Positions 16,057-23,590 are shown, counted from the first letter of the stretch. The stretch: DNA of 28,331 nucleotides from Collinsella sp. (GCA_022720335.1 JAIHVJ010000010.1:1-28331); one strand, 5' to 3'. A program made the numbers and translations. Notes: a model not told the origin generated them from the sequence alone.

Positions 16057-16904
16057 GGAGAGGCCGAAATAATGGTTGAGGGGTTTGCCATCGTTATAAT
16101 TCGAGTCGCCGTTGTTCGACGACGTAATGCCGTTCCGGACGAGGCGGCCGTTCTCCTCCTTGAATACCTTATCGGCCGCATCGAAGGGGAAAACTGACCT
16201 CCATTTTGAGAGCCAGCCCCCGCTTGCCCAACGCCGGCGACTTCGTAGACATCAAATGCATTCTTATTGGCGTTGTACGCCGCGTAGTTCTGCGAGCTGT
16301 CATACTCGTAGTAGCCGTCCTTGTTGACCTGCAGCAGACCTGTCACACCCATATGGGATATCTTGCCCGTCTGGGTGGAGGAATCAAACAGGTAGCCGAG
16401 GGATTCTCCCTCCCAGCGGTTGGTGAGTTTCGGGTAACCACCGGCAAGAACATTGTTCACGATGCCGGTGCGGACCCGGGAGCCACCCGTATACTGGTTA
16501 AGTTCCTCGCTGGCTCCCTGATCCTTGAACTTGAAGCGGTGGCCCTTGTTGATGCCGTCGGATCCACTGACCGACAGGTGATCCTCCGAATTCACCCAGT
16601 AATCAAACAGGTTGATTGTTGTCCCCGAAGGCGAAATCGTCGGAACCGTGTGGTTCGAAAACGGAACCGTATGGTCCGAAACCTTCGCCTCCGCGCGGGT
16701 CGGCAGGAAGAAACTCGCCGTCAGCACGACGGCGAGGGCCAGAACAATCACATATGGCGAGACCGGACGCAGCCCGCGACGACGGCCATAAGACATGACG
16801 GACCACCGCTCGCGCGGCCGATGTCCACCAAGAAGTTCCCTGCTGGGACACCCCCCGGTAACCATATTCATGAGTAGAGACGTCGCCTCTCTGAGCTCCT
16901 GCAT
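15999..16904 (-). pseudogene. 5' part of the adhesin gene, separated by a frameshift
   Basis: This frame encodes the adhesin's N-terminus. The ATG at complement 16904-16902 follows GGGGAGGG by 5 nt; an alternative ATG at 16796 (MSYGRRRGLRP) has a weaker site. A long n-region precedes the signal peptide core VSPYVIVLALAVVLTASFFL, with probable cleavage after RAEA. Mature sequence includes LFDYWVNSEDHLSVSGS, KGHRFKFKD and GYYEYDSSQNYAAYNA, the first half of a fibro-slime-type domain. After SQNGGQF the frame becomes unrelated Arg/Ser-rich sequence and stops at 15999, whereas the adjacent frame continues the domain as PFDAADKVFKEENGRLVRNG. The junction is at the GGGGAAAA run (plus strand 16186-16193); one extra T on the coding strand would give QFFPFD. 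As it stands the two halves cannot be one polypeptide. Confidence 0.88.
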
Positions 16905-17056
16905 AATTTCCCTCCCCGTCACACGGCGACCCGCCTGGGCACCCCCCGGGGGGCCGAGGCAGTCCGGCACATGCCCGCAGTCGTTCAAGGAATACCAACC
17001 CCAGCATATGCTTCTGAAGATATTTTAGTCTTTTTATATAACAGTTTTTATCTCAT
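16905..17056 (-). promoter_or_regulatory. Adhesin promoter/leader region with GC-rich palindrome
   Basis: Upstream of the adhesin start, the minus strand shows an AT-rich segment (about 17016-17052, including TTATATAAA) suited to a -10 region. A leader of roughly 110 nt follows, containing the perfect palindrome CCCCCCGGGGGG (16942-16953), flanked by GCCT and AGGC that can extend the stem, and then GGGGAGGG before the ATG. I could not assign a -35 box, and the leader does not match a riboswitch consensus that I recognise. A small ACCGAT-GGA-ATCGGT hairpin lies just beyond at about 17058-17072. Confidence 0.4.
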
Positions 17057-17105
17057 TACCGATGGAATCGGTTGCCAGTTGCCGGCTCAATCCCTTTGTC
17101 GCATT

Positions 17106-18533
17106 CTAGAGCGTGTGGAGCAGGGCGATGAGGAAGCGGATGCCTTGGAGGTAGGCGCGACGGGTGATGCGCTCGTTGGTGCCGTGGACGCCGCGGTCGC
17201 ATTCGTCATCGTCGACCACAAAGGCGGAGAAGCGGATGCACTCGTGACAAATGCGCTGGTAGTTGGCGGCATCGGTTGCACCAATCACGGTCGAGGGCAC
17301 AATGCTCATCGGCTCTTGGCCCACCGCAGACGATCCGTTTTCCTCTGTCCCCTTGGGACCACGGAAATAGCGGGCGGCGATGGCGCGGACGGCCTCGAGC
17401 CCCGGACCGCCCACGCGCGGGGACGGCGAGGGCTCGGAGCTGCCGGGGCCCAGCTCGACCTCGACTCGGCCAGCGAGCCCAGGGGTGGCAACGGCCTCGC
17501 GGCAGCAGGCCACGACATCGGCCACGCTCGTGCCCTCGAGCATGCGGAAGTTGATATTAGCCCACATATCCTGCGGCATTACGTTGGCACCGGTACTGCC
17601 GCCTTCGATTTGCGTGGGCGCGCAGGTGGTGGTCACAAGCGGGTACAGCTTTTTGCTGGCGAGGCAGTCGCGCACGATGGCATCCTTGCTGGCAGCAATC
17701 TCGTCTGCGGTATAAAGCCCCAGCTCGACGAGCTGCGCGGCAAGCAGGTCGGTCACACGCGCCGGCCACTCGATATCGCAAATCGCGGCAATAGCGCGGC
17801 TGAGCACTTCGAGCGACGTGCCACCATAAGGGTTGGAAGAATGCCCGCCTTCGCTTCTCGTCTTGAGCACGATATCGGCATAGCCCTTCTCGGCAAGATC
17901 GGCATGCATAAGCCAACCCTCACCTGCGCTGTACTCGGCAGCCGCAACGATACGATAGTCGCCCTCGTCGATCAGGTACTCAAGCTCAACGCCACGCTCC
18001 TCGAGCGCGCGACCAATGGCACCCGCGCCGTACTGCGTGGTCTCCTCATCCTGGCCAAAGGCCAGCAGCAGGGTTCGTTCGTGTTGCCAACCGTGCGCCA
18101 GCGCATACTCAACGGCCTCCAGGATGCCCGCAACCTGGTCTTTCATATCGATGGCGCCGCGACCCCAAATATAGGTGTCGTCCACGTGCCCGCTAAAGGG
18201 ATCGTGCGTCCAGTCCGTCTCGGTGCCCGGCACCACGGGAACCACGTCCATGTGGCCCATGAGCATGACCGGCTTGAGGGCGGGGTCGGTGCCGGCAAGC
18301 GTCACGAGCAGCGAATGGTCGATGAGCTCGACCTCGCCCGTCGCAAACACGCGCGGCCAGCCCTGCTGCATATAGGCGCGCAGGTCGTCAAACGCCTGCC
18401 AGTCCACCGTCTGGGCATCCATGCTCGAAATCGTCGGAAACGACAGCACGCGGCCCAGGCGCTCGCACGCGCCGACCTCGTCGATATCGGCAAAATCATC
18501 CTCGTGCGCAAAGAAGCGCCAAACCTCGGCCAT
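17106..18533 (-). CDS. M20-family metallopeptidase (carboxypeptidase S / ArgE-DapE type)
   Basis: Zinc-dependent amidohydrolase or peptidase, probably cytosolic, acting on small peptides or N-acylated amino acids. The start is placed at the ATG for MAEVW, which has GGAGG 5 nt upstream; a TTG four codons earlier overlaps that site and is unlikely. It gives 475 residues. Metal-ligand motifs are GHMDVVP (93-99), GRGAIDMKD (124-132) and the Glu pair in GQDEETTQYGAG (160-171). The dimerisation-domain motif SEGGHSSNPYGG and the late GATDAANYQ also fit. Length and motif set resemble the carboxypeptidase S (CPS1-like) branch. No signal peptide is seen. It lies just downstream of the amino-acid ABC operon but behind a terminator, which suggests a shared nutritional role with separate or read-through expression. 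Confidence 0.9.
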   Translation of the reverse strand: MAEVWRFFAHEDDFADIDEVGACERLGRVLSFPTISSMDAQTVDWQAFDDLRAYMQQGWPRVFATGEVELIDHSLLVTLAGTDPALKPVMLMGHMDVVPVVPGTETDWTHDPFSGHVDDTYIWGRGAIDMKDQVAGILEAVEYALAHGWQHERTLLLAFGQDEETTQYGAGAIGRALEERGVELEYLIDEGDYRIVAAAEYSAGEGWLMHADLAEKGYADIVLKTRSEGGHSSNPYGGTSLEVLSRAIAAICDIEWPARVTDLLAAQLVELGLYTADEIAASKDAIVRDCLASKKLYPLVTTTCAPTQIEGGSTGANVMPQDMWANINFRMLEGTSVADVVACCREAVATPGLAGRVEVELGPGSSEPSPSPRVGGPGLEAVRAIAARYFRGPKGTEENGSSAVGQEPMSIVPSTVIGATDAANYQRICHECIRFSAFVVDDDECDRGVHGTNERITRRAYLQGIRFLIALLHTL

Positions 18534-18543
18534 GCCTTCCTCC

Positions 18544-18580
18544 AAAAACAGCGTGGCAAAGAGGAGGTCCCTTTGCCACG
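18544..18580 (-). terminator. Intrinsic terminator between ABC operon and M20 gene
   Basis: CGTGGCAAAG (18552-18561) and CTTTGCCACG (18571-18580) form a perfect 10-bp stem with a 9-nt loop. On the minus strand CTG and a T5 run (18544-18548) follow the stem. The T-tract runs directly into the GGAGG ribosome site of the M20 gene, so terminator and ribosome site are contiguous. It marks the end of the ABC transporter operon. Confidence 0.8.
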
Positions 18581-18590
18581 TTCGCTTGCA

Positions 18591-19373
18591 TTATTTGTCG
18601 TTGAGATAACGCGAGAGGAACTCGCGGGTGCGCTGGTGCTTGGGATTGCCAAAGAGCTCAGCCGGCGCGGCGTCCTCGAGCACCACGCCCTGGTCCATAA
18701 AGACCACGCGGTCGGACACGGTGCGCGCGAAGGCCATCTCGTGGGTAACGACGACCATGGTCATGCCGTCGGCGGCGAGCTTGCGCATAACGTCGAGCAC
18801 CTCGCCCACGATCTCGGGATCGAGCGCGGAGGTAGGCTCGTCAAACAGCATGATCTGCGGGTTCATGCACAGGGCGCGGGCGATGGCAACGCGCTGCTTT
18901 TGGCCACCGGACAGGCGACCAACCGCGGCATGGGCGAATTTTTCGAGTCCCACGCTCGCTAGGTGCTCCATCGCGACCTGCTCGGCCTGATCTTTGCTCA
19001 TCTTTTTGAGCGTGACGGGCGCGAGCGTGCAGTTGTCGAGCACGTCCATATTGTTGAACAGGTTGAAGCCCTGGAACACCATGCCGATGTCCTCGCGCAG
19101 CTTGTTGATGTTGCAGCGCTCGGCCGTGAGATCCTGACCGTGGAACCAGATGTGGCCCGTGTCCGGAGTCTCGAGCAGGTTGAGGCAACGTAGCAGCGTC
19201 GACTTACCCGAGCCTGAGGCGCCGATGATGGTGACGACCTCGCCGGGGCTAACGGCCAGGTCGATACCCTTGAGTACCTCGAGCGAGCCAAAGCTCTTGT
19301 GCAGGCCCTCAACGCGGATGAGCGGCTCTTTGGTTTGCGCGGCCGCAACGCCGGTAGTAGCGGTATCTGCCAT
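18591..19373 (-). CDS. Polar amino-acid ABC transporter, ATP-binding protein
   Basis: ATPase subunit (GlnQ/HisP type) energising amino-acid import. The start at the ATG for MADTATTG has GAGGAG about 8 nt upstream; an upstream extension would overlap the permease and has no site. The product has 260 residues, usual for the family. Motifs seen: Walker A GASGSGKST, Q-loop VFQGFNLF, signature LSGGQKQRVAIARAL, Walker B IMLFDEPTSALDPE and H-loop VVTHEMAFA. The SGSGKSTLLRCLNLLE context and the FNLFNNMDVLDN segment are typical of the polar amino-acid subfamily. It is the third gene of the binding protein-permease-ATPase operon and is followed by a strong terminator. Its intended partner permease lacks the EAA loop that normally docks on this protein. 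Confidence 0.95.
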   Translation of the reverse strand: MADTATTGVAAAQTKEPLIRVEGLHKSFGSLEVLKGIDLAVSPGEVVTIIGASGSGKSTLLRCLNLLETPDTGHIWFHGQDLTAERCNINKLREDIGMVFQGFNLFNNMDVLDNCTLAPVTLKKMSKDQAEQVAMEHLASVGLEKFAHAAVGRLSGGQKQRVAIARALCMNPQIMLFDEPTSALDPEIVGEVLDVMRKLAADGMTMVVVTHEMAFARTVSDRVVFMDQGVVLEDAAPAELFGNPKHQRTREFLSRYLNDK

Positions 19374-19395
19374 GATGAATCTCCTCGTCTTGCGC

Positions 19396-20355
19396 CTAGT
19401 TGGAGCTGGGCAGCGTGGCCGGAGCCTCGGCGCCAAGCTTTTTGCCAAAGGCCTCGAGCAGGCGGCTCGCCACGAGCGTCAGGATCAGGTAGACCACGAG
19501 CGCCACGCAGTAGACCTCCATCTGGCGGTAGTACACGCCGGCGACGGTGGTGGTGGCGTACATGAGGTCGAACACGCCGATGACCGAAAGCACGTTGAGC
19601 GAAATGGTGACGAGACCCGCGGTAAAGGTGCTCCAGATCTGGTTGGCCTGCGCCGTCTCGAAGCCCATGCCGCGCAGAACGGTAAAGCCCGCGTAGTAGA
19701 TAAGCAGGCCCTGCACCATCATGGGCGTGCCGCGCACGATGGTGGAATAGACGGTCGCAAAGCCTCGGCCGATGCTCTTAAAGAAACGCGTGAGGTCATT
19801 GTCCACGCGGTCGAACGTCTGGATACGCAGGAACACCAGCAACAGCGCCAGGAAGAAGGCGATGATGGTGCCAAAGAACGCGAGCGCGATGGTGATCTTA
19901 ATGCCGCGGATAAAGAAGTCGCCACTCTTGTAGGTCATGTAGACCAGGCTCGACAGAAAGTCGCTGGGATTGGAGTCCGAGACAATGCTCACCCGCACCA
20001 AATCGATAAACGACATAACGCAGCGGTCGATAAAGAAGATCGCCGCGATGGTAACCACGACGTAGCTGCCCATACGCGCGCCACGGCGGAAGCGATCGGA
20101 CGCGAACGGCGACTTCTCGCGATAGTCGTTCCAATGCATGAGCTTGGTGACGAGTGCCGCCGCCGACACGACGATCCAAGCCCACAGGATCGCCCAGAGG
20201 CAATCCTGGAATACGCCCGTGGGTGCCAAAAAGCTCAGCGGTGTAGGGTTGCGCTGGCTCGCGGCCAGGCCGAGTGCCGCGATAACGCTCGTGCCCAGGT
20301 AGACATAACGGTGATCGGCCTTGATAAAGGAGGCCAGGCGATTGATGGTCTTCAT
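19396..20355 (-). CDS. Amino-acid ABC transporter permease with internal deletion of the EAA region
   Basis: Inner-membrane permease of the HisM/GlnP family, 319 residues. An N-terminal extension of about 145 residues with three hydrophobic segments precedes the core. The core shows FFIRGIKITIALAFFGTIIAF, VYSTIVRGTPMMVQGLLIYY and TAGLVTISLN, and then directly VLSVIGVFDLMYATTTVAGVYYRQMEVY. Family members have about 55-65 residues between SLN and VLSVIG: the GAYxAEIxRGGI helix, the cytoplasmic EAA loop and the ILPxxxNxFixxxKDSS segment. All of this is absent in frame, with the junction at residues 254/255 (19593/19594). The EAA loop couples the permease to the ATPase, so function is doubtful. 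It lies 9 nt after the binding-protein gene and 22 nt before the ATPase gene. Confidence 0.9.
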   Translation of the reverse strand: MKTINRLASFIKADHRYVYLGTSVIAALGLAASQRNPTPLSFLAPTGVFQDCLWAILWAWIVVSAAALVTKLMHWNDYREKSPFASDRFRRGARMGSYVVVTIAAIFFIDRCVMSFIDLVRVSIVSDSNPSDFLSSLVYMTYKSGDFFIRGIKITIALAFFGTIIAFFLALLLVFLRIQTFDRVDNDLTRFFKSIGRGFATVYSTIVRGTPMMVQGLLIYYAGFTVLRGMGFETAQANQIWSTFTAGLVTISLNVLSVIGVFDLMYATTTVAGVYYRQMEVYCVALVVYLILTLVASRLLEAFGKKLGAEAPATLPSSN

Positions 20356-20364
20356 GCTGCCTCC

Positions 20365-21291
20365 CTATGCCGGCTGACGGTCGAGGCACGCGTCCCACAT
20401 CTGGTCGCGCTCCTCCTGGCTGATGCCCTTGAGGGCCTTATCGATCATCTTGAGCAGCTTCTTTGAGCCCTTGCGGCAACCGACGTTTGCCGTGACCTCC
20501 TGCTTAAAGCCCTCGCCTTCGGCAAAATGAATGGGGACGATACCGGGATTTTGGGCCATGTAGCCCTTTTCGTTCTCGGTGTTGTAGGTCACGGCGTCGC
20601 AGGTGCCCTGCAGCAGGTTCGAAAACACCGTGGGGACCGAATCGACCGGGTTCTTGTGAACGACGCCCGGGATCTCGTCGATGACGGTATCGAGCATGGT
20701 GTCCTTTTGGCCGAGCACCGTGGCGCCGCTGAAGTCGCTGAGCTTGGTGGCGTTTTGGTAGGGCGAGCCCTCTTTTACGAACAGGCCAAAGTAGCCGATG
20801 AAGTAGGGGTCGGAAAAGCCGACGGACTCCTCGCGCTCGGGCGTGGCGCTCATGCCAGCGATGATGAGGTCGATCTGGCCGTTGTTGAGCGAATCGATGA
20901 GGCCCGAAAAGCTCTGCTTAACGGCAACGGGCTCGCCGCCGAGGGCCTTGCAGACAACCTTGGCGATCTGAACGTCGTAGCCGTCGGCATAGGCGCCCTG
21001 CACGTTATCGATGGGGATGGTGAACTCGCTGGCCTCGGAGACCTGCCAGTTGTACGGGGCGTAAGCCGCCTCCATGCCAATGCGGATCTTGTCCTTGCCG
21101 ATAACGGAATCGGACAGGTCATCGCGACCGCCGCCCGTCGTGGGCTGAACTACTTCCAGCGTGGAGGGACGCTGGCAGCCGGCAAGTGCGCCGGCGACGA
21201 CAGAAGCGCTCGCAGCGAGAGCGCTACCCAAAAAGATGCGACGGCTGCACACCGGTTGGCGCTGCGCATCGCGCTGTTGGGGAGAATGCAT
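20365..21291 (-). CDS. Amino-acid ABC transporter substrate-binding lipoprotein
   Basis: Extracellular receptor for a polar amino acid, family SBP_bac_3 (PF00497), 308 residues. The leader has SRRIFLGSALAASASVVAG followed by the lipobox LAGC with Cys39, so it is a predicted lipoprotein; the twin arginine suggests possible Tat export. The mature part has IRIGMEAAYAPYNW, GYDVQIAKVVCKALG, LIDSLNNGQIDLIIAGMSATPEREE and FSDPYF, all standard for the family. It is the first gene of the operon. The ATG follows GGGAAGG, which adjoins an 8-bp hairpin (21303-21334), and a 9-bp palindrome lies at 21354-21375; both are candidate control sites. The ligand cannot be told from sequence alone. Confidence 0.94.
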   Translation of the reverse strand: MHSPQQRDAQRQPVCSRRIFLGSALAASASVVAGALAGCQRPSTLEVVQPTTGGGRDDLSDSVIGKDKIRIGMEAAYAPYNWQVSEASEFTIPIDNVQGAYADGYDVQIAKVVCKALGGEPVAVKQSFSGLIDSLNNGQIDLIIAGMSATPEREESVGFSDPYFIGYFGLFVKEGSPYQNATKLSDFSGATVLGQKDTMLDTVIDEIPGVVHKNPVDSVPTVFSNLLQGTCDAVTYNTENEKGYMAQNPGIVPIHFAEGEGFKQEVTANVGCRKGSKKLLKMIDKALKGISQEERDQMWDACLDRQPA

Positions 21292-21302
21292 AATCTGCCT
21301 TC

Positions 21303-21375
21303 CCTGTTGAATCGTATGCTAACGACTCAACAGGATACCGCACGCCGCTATCCACTTGTATGCATACATACAAGT
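21303..21375 (-). promoter_or_regulatory. Leader hairpin and upstream operator-like palindrome of the amino-acid operon
   Basis: CCTGTTGA (21303-21310) and TCAACAGG (21327-21334) form a perfect 8-bp stem whose 3' side, on the mRNA, runs into the GGGAAGG ribosome site of the binding-protein gene. Further upstream ACTTGTATG-CATA-CATACAAGT (21354-21375) is a perfect 9-bp inverted repeat suited to a dimeric repressor. Promoter hexamers were not confidently assigned. Confidence 0.5.
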
Positions 21376-21406
21376 TTACGAACTGGAAAATGACTGATTG
21401 ATGCAA

Positions 21407-21488
21407 GGGCAGCTAATTTGGGACGGGGCTATTTTGACTGCTTGCATGTGAAAGCAGTCAAAATAGCCCCGTCCCAAATTAGCTGCCC
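21407..21488. repeat. Perfect 37-bp inverted repeat
   Basis: Arms 21407-21443 and 21452-21488 are perfectly complementary over 37 bp around an 8-nt loop, GCATGTGA. The arm contains GGGACGGGGCTATTTTGACT as a central block. It lies between the amino-acid operon promoter and the epimerase-like gene, beside a second palindrome (21506-21571). No coding frame or U-tract is associated with it. It may be a dispersed palindromic element (REP or MITE-like) or a processing or termination structure. Confidence 0.9.
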
Positions 21489-21505
21489 CGACCCATGCAT
21501 CGGAA

Positions 21506-21571
21506 TGAGCGTGGAAAATCTCCCACTTTTGGCTCGCACACGGGCTCAAAACGGGAGATCATCCACGCTCA
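21506..21571. repeat. Palindromic element, family TGAGCGTGGA...ATCTCCC, copy 1
   Basis: Arms at 21506-21524 and 21553-21571 pair over 19 positions with two mismatches; the left arm begins TGAGCGTGGA and ends ATCTCCC. The same sequence reappears in the element at 27055-27179, so this is a dispersed family with at least two copies in the window. It lies 26 bp past the epimerase-like gene's stop codon and could help form that transcript's 3' end. Confidence 0.8.
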
Positions 21572-21597
21572 AGTTATGACCGCTCCGTGCGGAACCC

Positions 21598-22491
21598 CTA
21601 GAGCAGCGTAACGCTAAAGCTGCGAACGTCCGTCTCACCCGGTGCCAAGGTAATGGTGTTGACCTTGTGCTCAAAGACGTCGTCCTCGGTGTCCATGGTG
21701 GTGTGGCCGGTCCAGGGCTCGAGCGCCACAAACGGGGCGTCGTTGGCGGCAGACCACACGCCGATGTACTTAAAGCCCTCAAAGTCGATCTTGACGCCGT
21801 GGCCCGACTTGCGGCCGCGCAGCGTGAGCGTGGAACCCGGGACATCGGTGAACATGATGGCATCGTTATCGAAGCTGCGGTGCGTGATGGGCAGCACGTC
21901 CGAGTTATCGGGAGCCTTGTAGCTGCCCTCGAACGTCATAAGACCGTCGGGCGTGATGATGGGGGCCTCGTTAGTCCAAGCCTCGGTAAACGCCAGCTCG
22001 TAATCCTCGAACGCCTCGTCTTCGGCACCGGGGGCGGGCACGTTGAATGCAGGATGACCGCCCACCGAGAACGGCAGGGCCACGTCGCCGGTGTTGGTGA
22101 CGGCAAAGGTCTGCGTGAGCGTGGCGTCGCCGGTCAGGGCATAGGTCATGTTGAGCTTAAAGTGGAACGGGAACGCCTTGAGCAACTCGGGCGTGTCAGT
22201 GATCTCGTACGTTACCGAGGAGCCATCCTCCGAAACCTCGACCAACTTGTGCTCGACGATGCGAGCGAGTCCATGGCGCGGCATCTCGCAGGTGCCGGCC
22301 GCAGATGTCGCCATGTTGTTGCGCAGCGATCCCACGATGGGGAACAGGATAGGCGCATGCTTGCCCCAAAAGGCCGGGTCGCCCTGCCACAGATACTCGT
22401 TGCCGTTGAGGGCAAGGCTCGTGAGCTGGGCGCCCATGGAATCGATGGCCGCGGTGAGGCCGCCGCGCTTGATGGTAGTGACGGTGGACAT
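21598..22491 (-). CDS. Aldose 1-epimerase family protein (LacX-like)
   Basis: Galactose-mutarotase superfamily protein (297 residues), probably interconverting the anomers of a hexose or sugar phosphate in the cytosol. The start at the ATG for MSTVTT has GGAGG 7 nt upstream, so the 8-codon longer frame is rejected. Family features: an N-terminal GGLTAAIDSMGAQLTSL strand, EYLWQGDPAFWGKHAPILFP, PRHGLAR (71-77), FSVGGHPAFN (141-150) with the expected catalytic His146, and FVALEPWTG near the end with the expected Glu. The W-x-x-x-x-P-x-LFP pattern suits the LacX/YeaD-like branch rather than classical GalM. No sugar operon is adjacent, so the substrate is unknown. It lies 79 bp downstream of the membrane-protein gene. 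Confidence 0.9.
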   Translation of the reverse strand: MSTVTTIKRGGLTAAIDSMGAQLTSLALNGNEYLWQGDPAFWGKHAPILFPIVGSLRNNMATSAAGTCEMPRHGLARIVEHKLVEVSEDGSSVTYEITDTPELLKAFPFHFKLNMTYALTGDATLTQTFAVTNTGDVALPFSVGGHPAFNVPAPGAEDEAFEDYELAFTEAWTNEAPIITPDGLMTFEGSYKAPDNSDVLPITHRSFDNDAIMFTDVPGSTLTLRGRKSGHGVKIDFEGFKYIGVWSAANDAPFVALEPWTGHTTMDTEDDVFEHKVNTITLAPGETDVRSFSVTLL

Positions 22492-22570
22492 GCTACTTCC
22501 TCCAATAGTAAACAACGGTGTCGAGGGCTATTGTCCCACTCTTGGCGGCGGGGTTGAGCGACAGGTGCAG

Positions 22571-23440
22571 TTATTGAGCAATAGCGTAAAGGTCAAACCC
22601 GCCCTGCGGCGTGCTATCGACCGTATCGGGCGCCTGTGAATTAAAACTCACCGGAACCATGCGCTTTGAGGCACGGTAACGCGTGCCGTCGGTGGCGACG
22701 GGCGGCTCATCGACCGTGAGCTCGTAGTCGCCGGGCTTGAGCTCGATGCCGTCACCTTCGGAATTGACGTATTGGTACTCGTCGATCGCTTGCCCCTTGA
22801 GCGTGCGACCCACGATATGGACGAGCATCTGGCTGTCGCCGCGCGCGGTGTCCCACGTCGCGCCGTCCTTGACCTCGACCGATACATGCACCGAGCGCGT
22901 GCGGCTGAGCGATTGTTCGACGGACATCTCGACCTTGGCGGCGTCTTTTCGTTGTTGTTCAACATGGCTCCAGACGTTTCCAATTACCGAGCATGCGATA
23001 ACGCCGGCCATGAAGGCGATAAGGATGGGGCCAAGCGGAGAGCGACGTCCCGCATCTTCCTCGCGAGCCAGATCGGGGCGATGCGTGGGCGCAGGCGCCT
23101 GGGCACCCTGCGAGGGCACGTCGAGAATGCTGAAGGATGCCGTGCTGTCGGGATCGATAGTGTGACGCGGCTGCGGGGTCTTTGCCGGCGAGATGGACAT
23201 GTCGGCTGGCTCACCCAGTGTGGCCGTGGCATCGGCCTTTGCCTCGTCGGCCTCAGCCTGGGCCCAAGCCTGCTCAAAGGTCAGAGGCTCGGCGGCATCG
23301 GAGGCGGCGTCAGGCTCGACAGTAGCATCGCTGCCGGCCTCGTCCTCGTCGCTCGACACGTCACGCGGCGCGGGCTCGTCCCACTCCTCGTCCGGAGCCT
23401 CGCCCTCGCTATACCACCATTCAAAGTTATCGATATCCAT
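22571..23440 (-). CDS. Hypothetical single-pass membrane protein with acidic N-terminus
   Basis: I do not recognise a named family for this 289-residue protein. Residues 1-130 are strongly acidic and low in complexity (YSEGEAPDEEWDEPAP, SSDEDEAGSD) and probably cytoplasmic. A single hydrophobic helix, PLGPILIAFMAGVIACSVIG, spans about 135-154, preceded by GRR, which fits an N-in orientation. The C-terminal 130 residues would be outside; they contain VHVSVEVKDGATWDTARGDS and PGDYELTVDEPP, suggestive of a beta-rich domain. The ATG has AAGGGG 10 nt upstream. It is divergent from the MFS gene across a palindrome-rich 260-bp gap and lies upstream of the epimerase-like gene. The function is unknown. 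Confidence 0.75.
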   Translation of the reverse strand: MDIDNFEWWYSEGEAPDEEWDEPAPRDVSSDEDEAGSDATVEPDAASDAAEPLTFEQAWAQAEADEAKADATATLGEPADMSISPAKTPQPRHTIDPDSTASFSILDVPSQGAQAPAPTHRPDLAREEDAGRRSPLGPILIAFMAGVIACSVIGNVWSHVEQQRKDAAKVEMSVEQSLSRTRSVHVSVEVKDGATWDTARGDSQMLVHIVGRTLKGQAIDEYQYVNSEGDGIELKPGDYELTVDEPPVATDGTRYRASKRMVPVSFNSQAPDTVDSTPQGGFDLYAIAQ

Positions 23441-23525
23441 ACGGGGCGCCCCTTAGGCCTCGCAAATAAACACTTGCTAGCCTTATACCCCCAGACGGCG
23501 CTGGAGCTCGCCGGCACAGACAGGA

Positions 23526-23590
23526 AAACCATCACAACATTCGACGCTTTTCCTCGATTTCGAGATTTTCGCCGAATGTTGTGATGGTTT
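23526..23590. repeat. 18-bp perfect inverted repeat with inner hairpin
   Basis: AAACCATCACAACATTCG (23526-23543) and CGAATGTTGTGATGGTTT (23573-23590) are perfectly complementary. Within the 29-nt loop CTCGA-TT-TCGAG forms a second hairpin. It lies in the gap between the divergent membrane-protein and MFS genes, beside another palindrome at 23611-23643. Confidence 0.85.

Noticed and set aside
17056..17075. ATTACCGATGG resembling the 3' end of a c-di-GMP riboswitch
   Set aside because: The rest of the aptamer (GCACAGGGCAAACC and GGGACGCAAAGC blocks) is absent; it is just a short ACCGAT/ATCGGT hairpin.
16971..18962. 663-codon plus-strand open frame, and the 1043-codon frame at 11437-14568
   Set aside because: They lie antisense to well-supported genes (M20 peptidase and ABC ATPase; adhesin repeats), are rich in His, Arg and Gly and match no family. 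They are by-products of high GC content and repeats.
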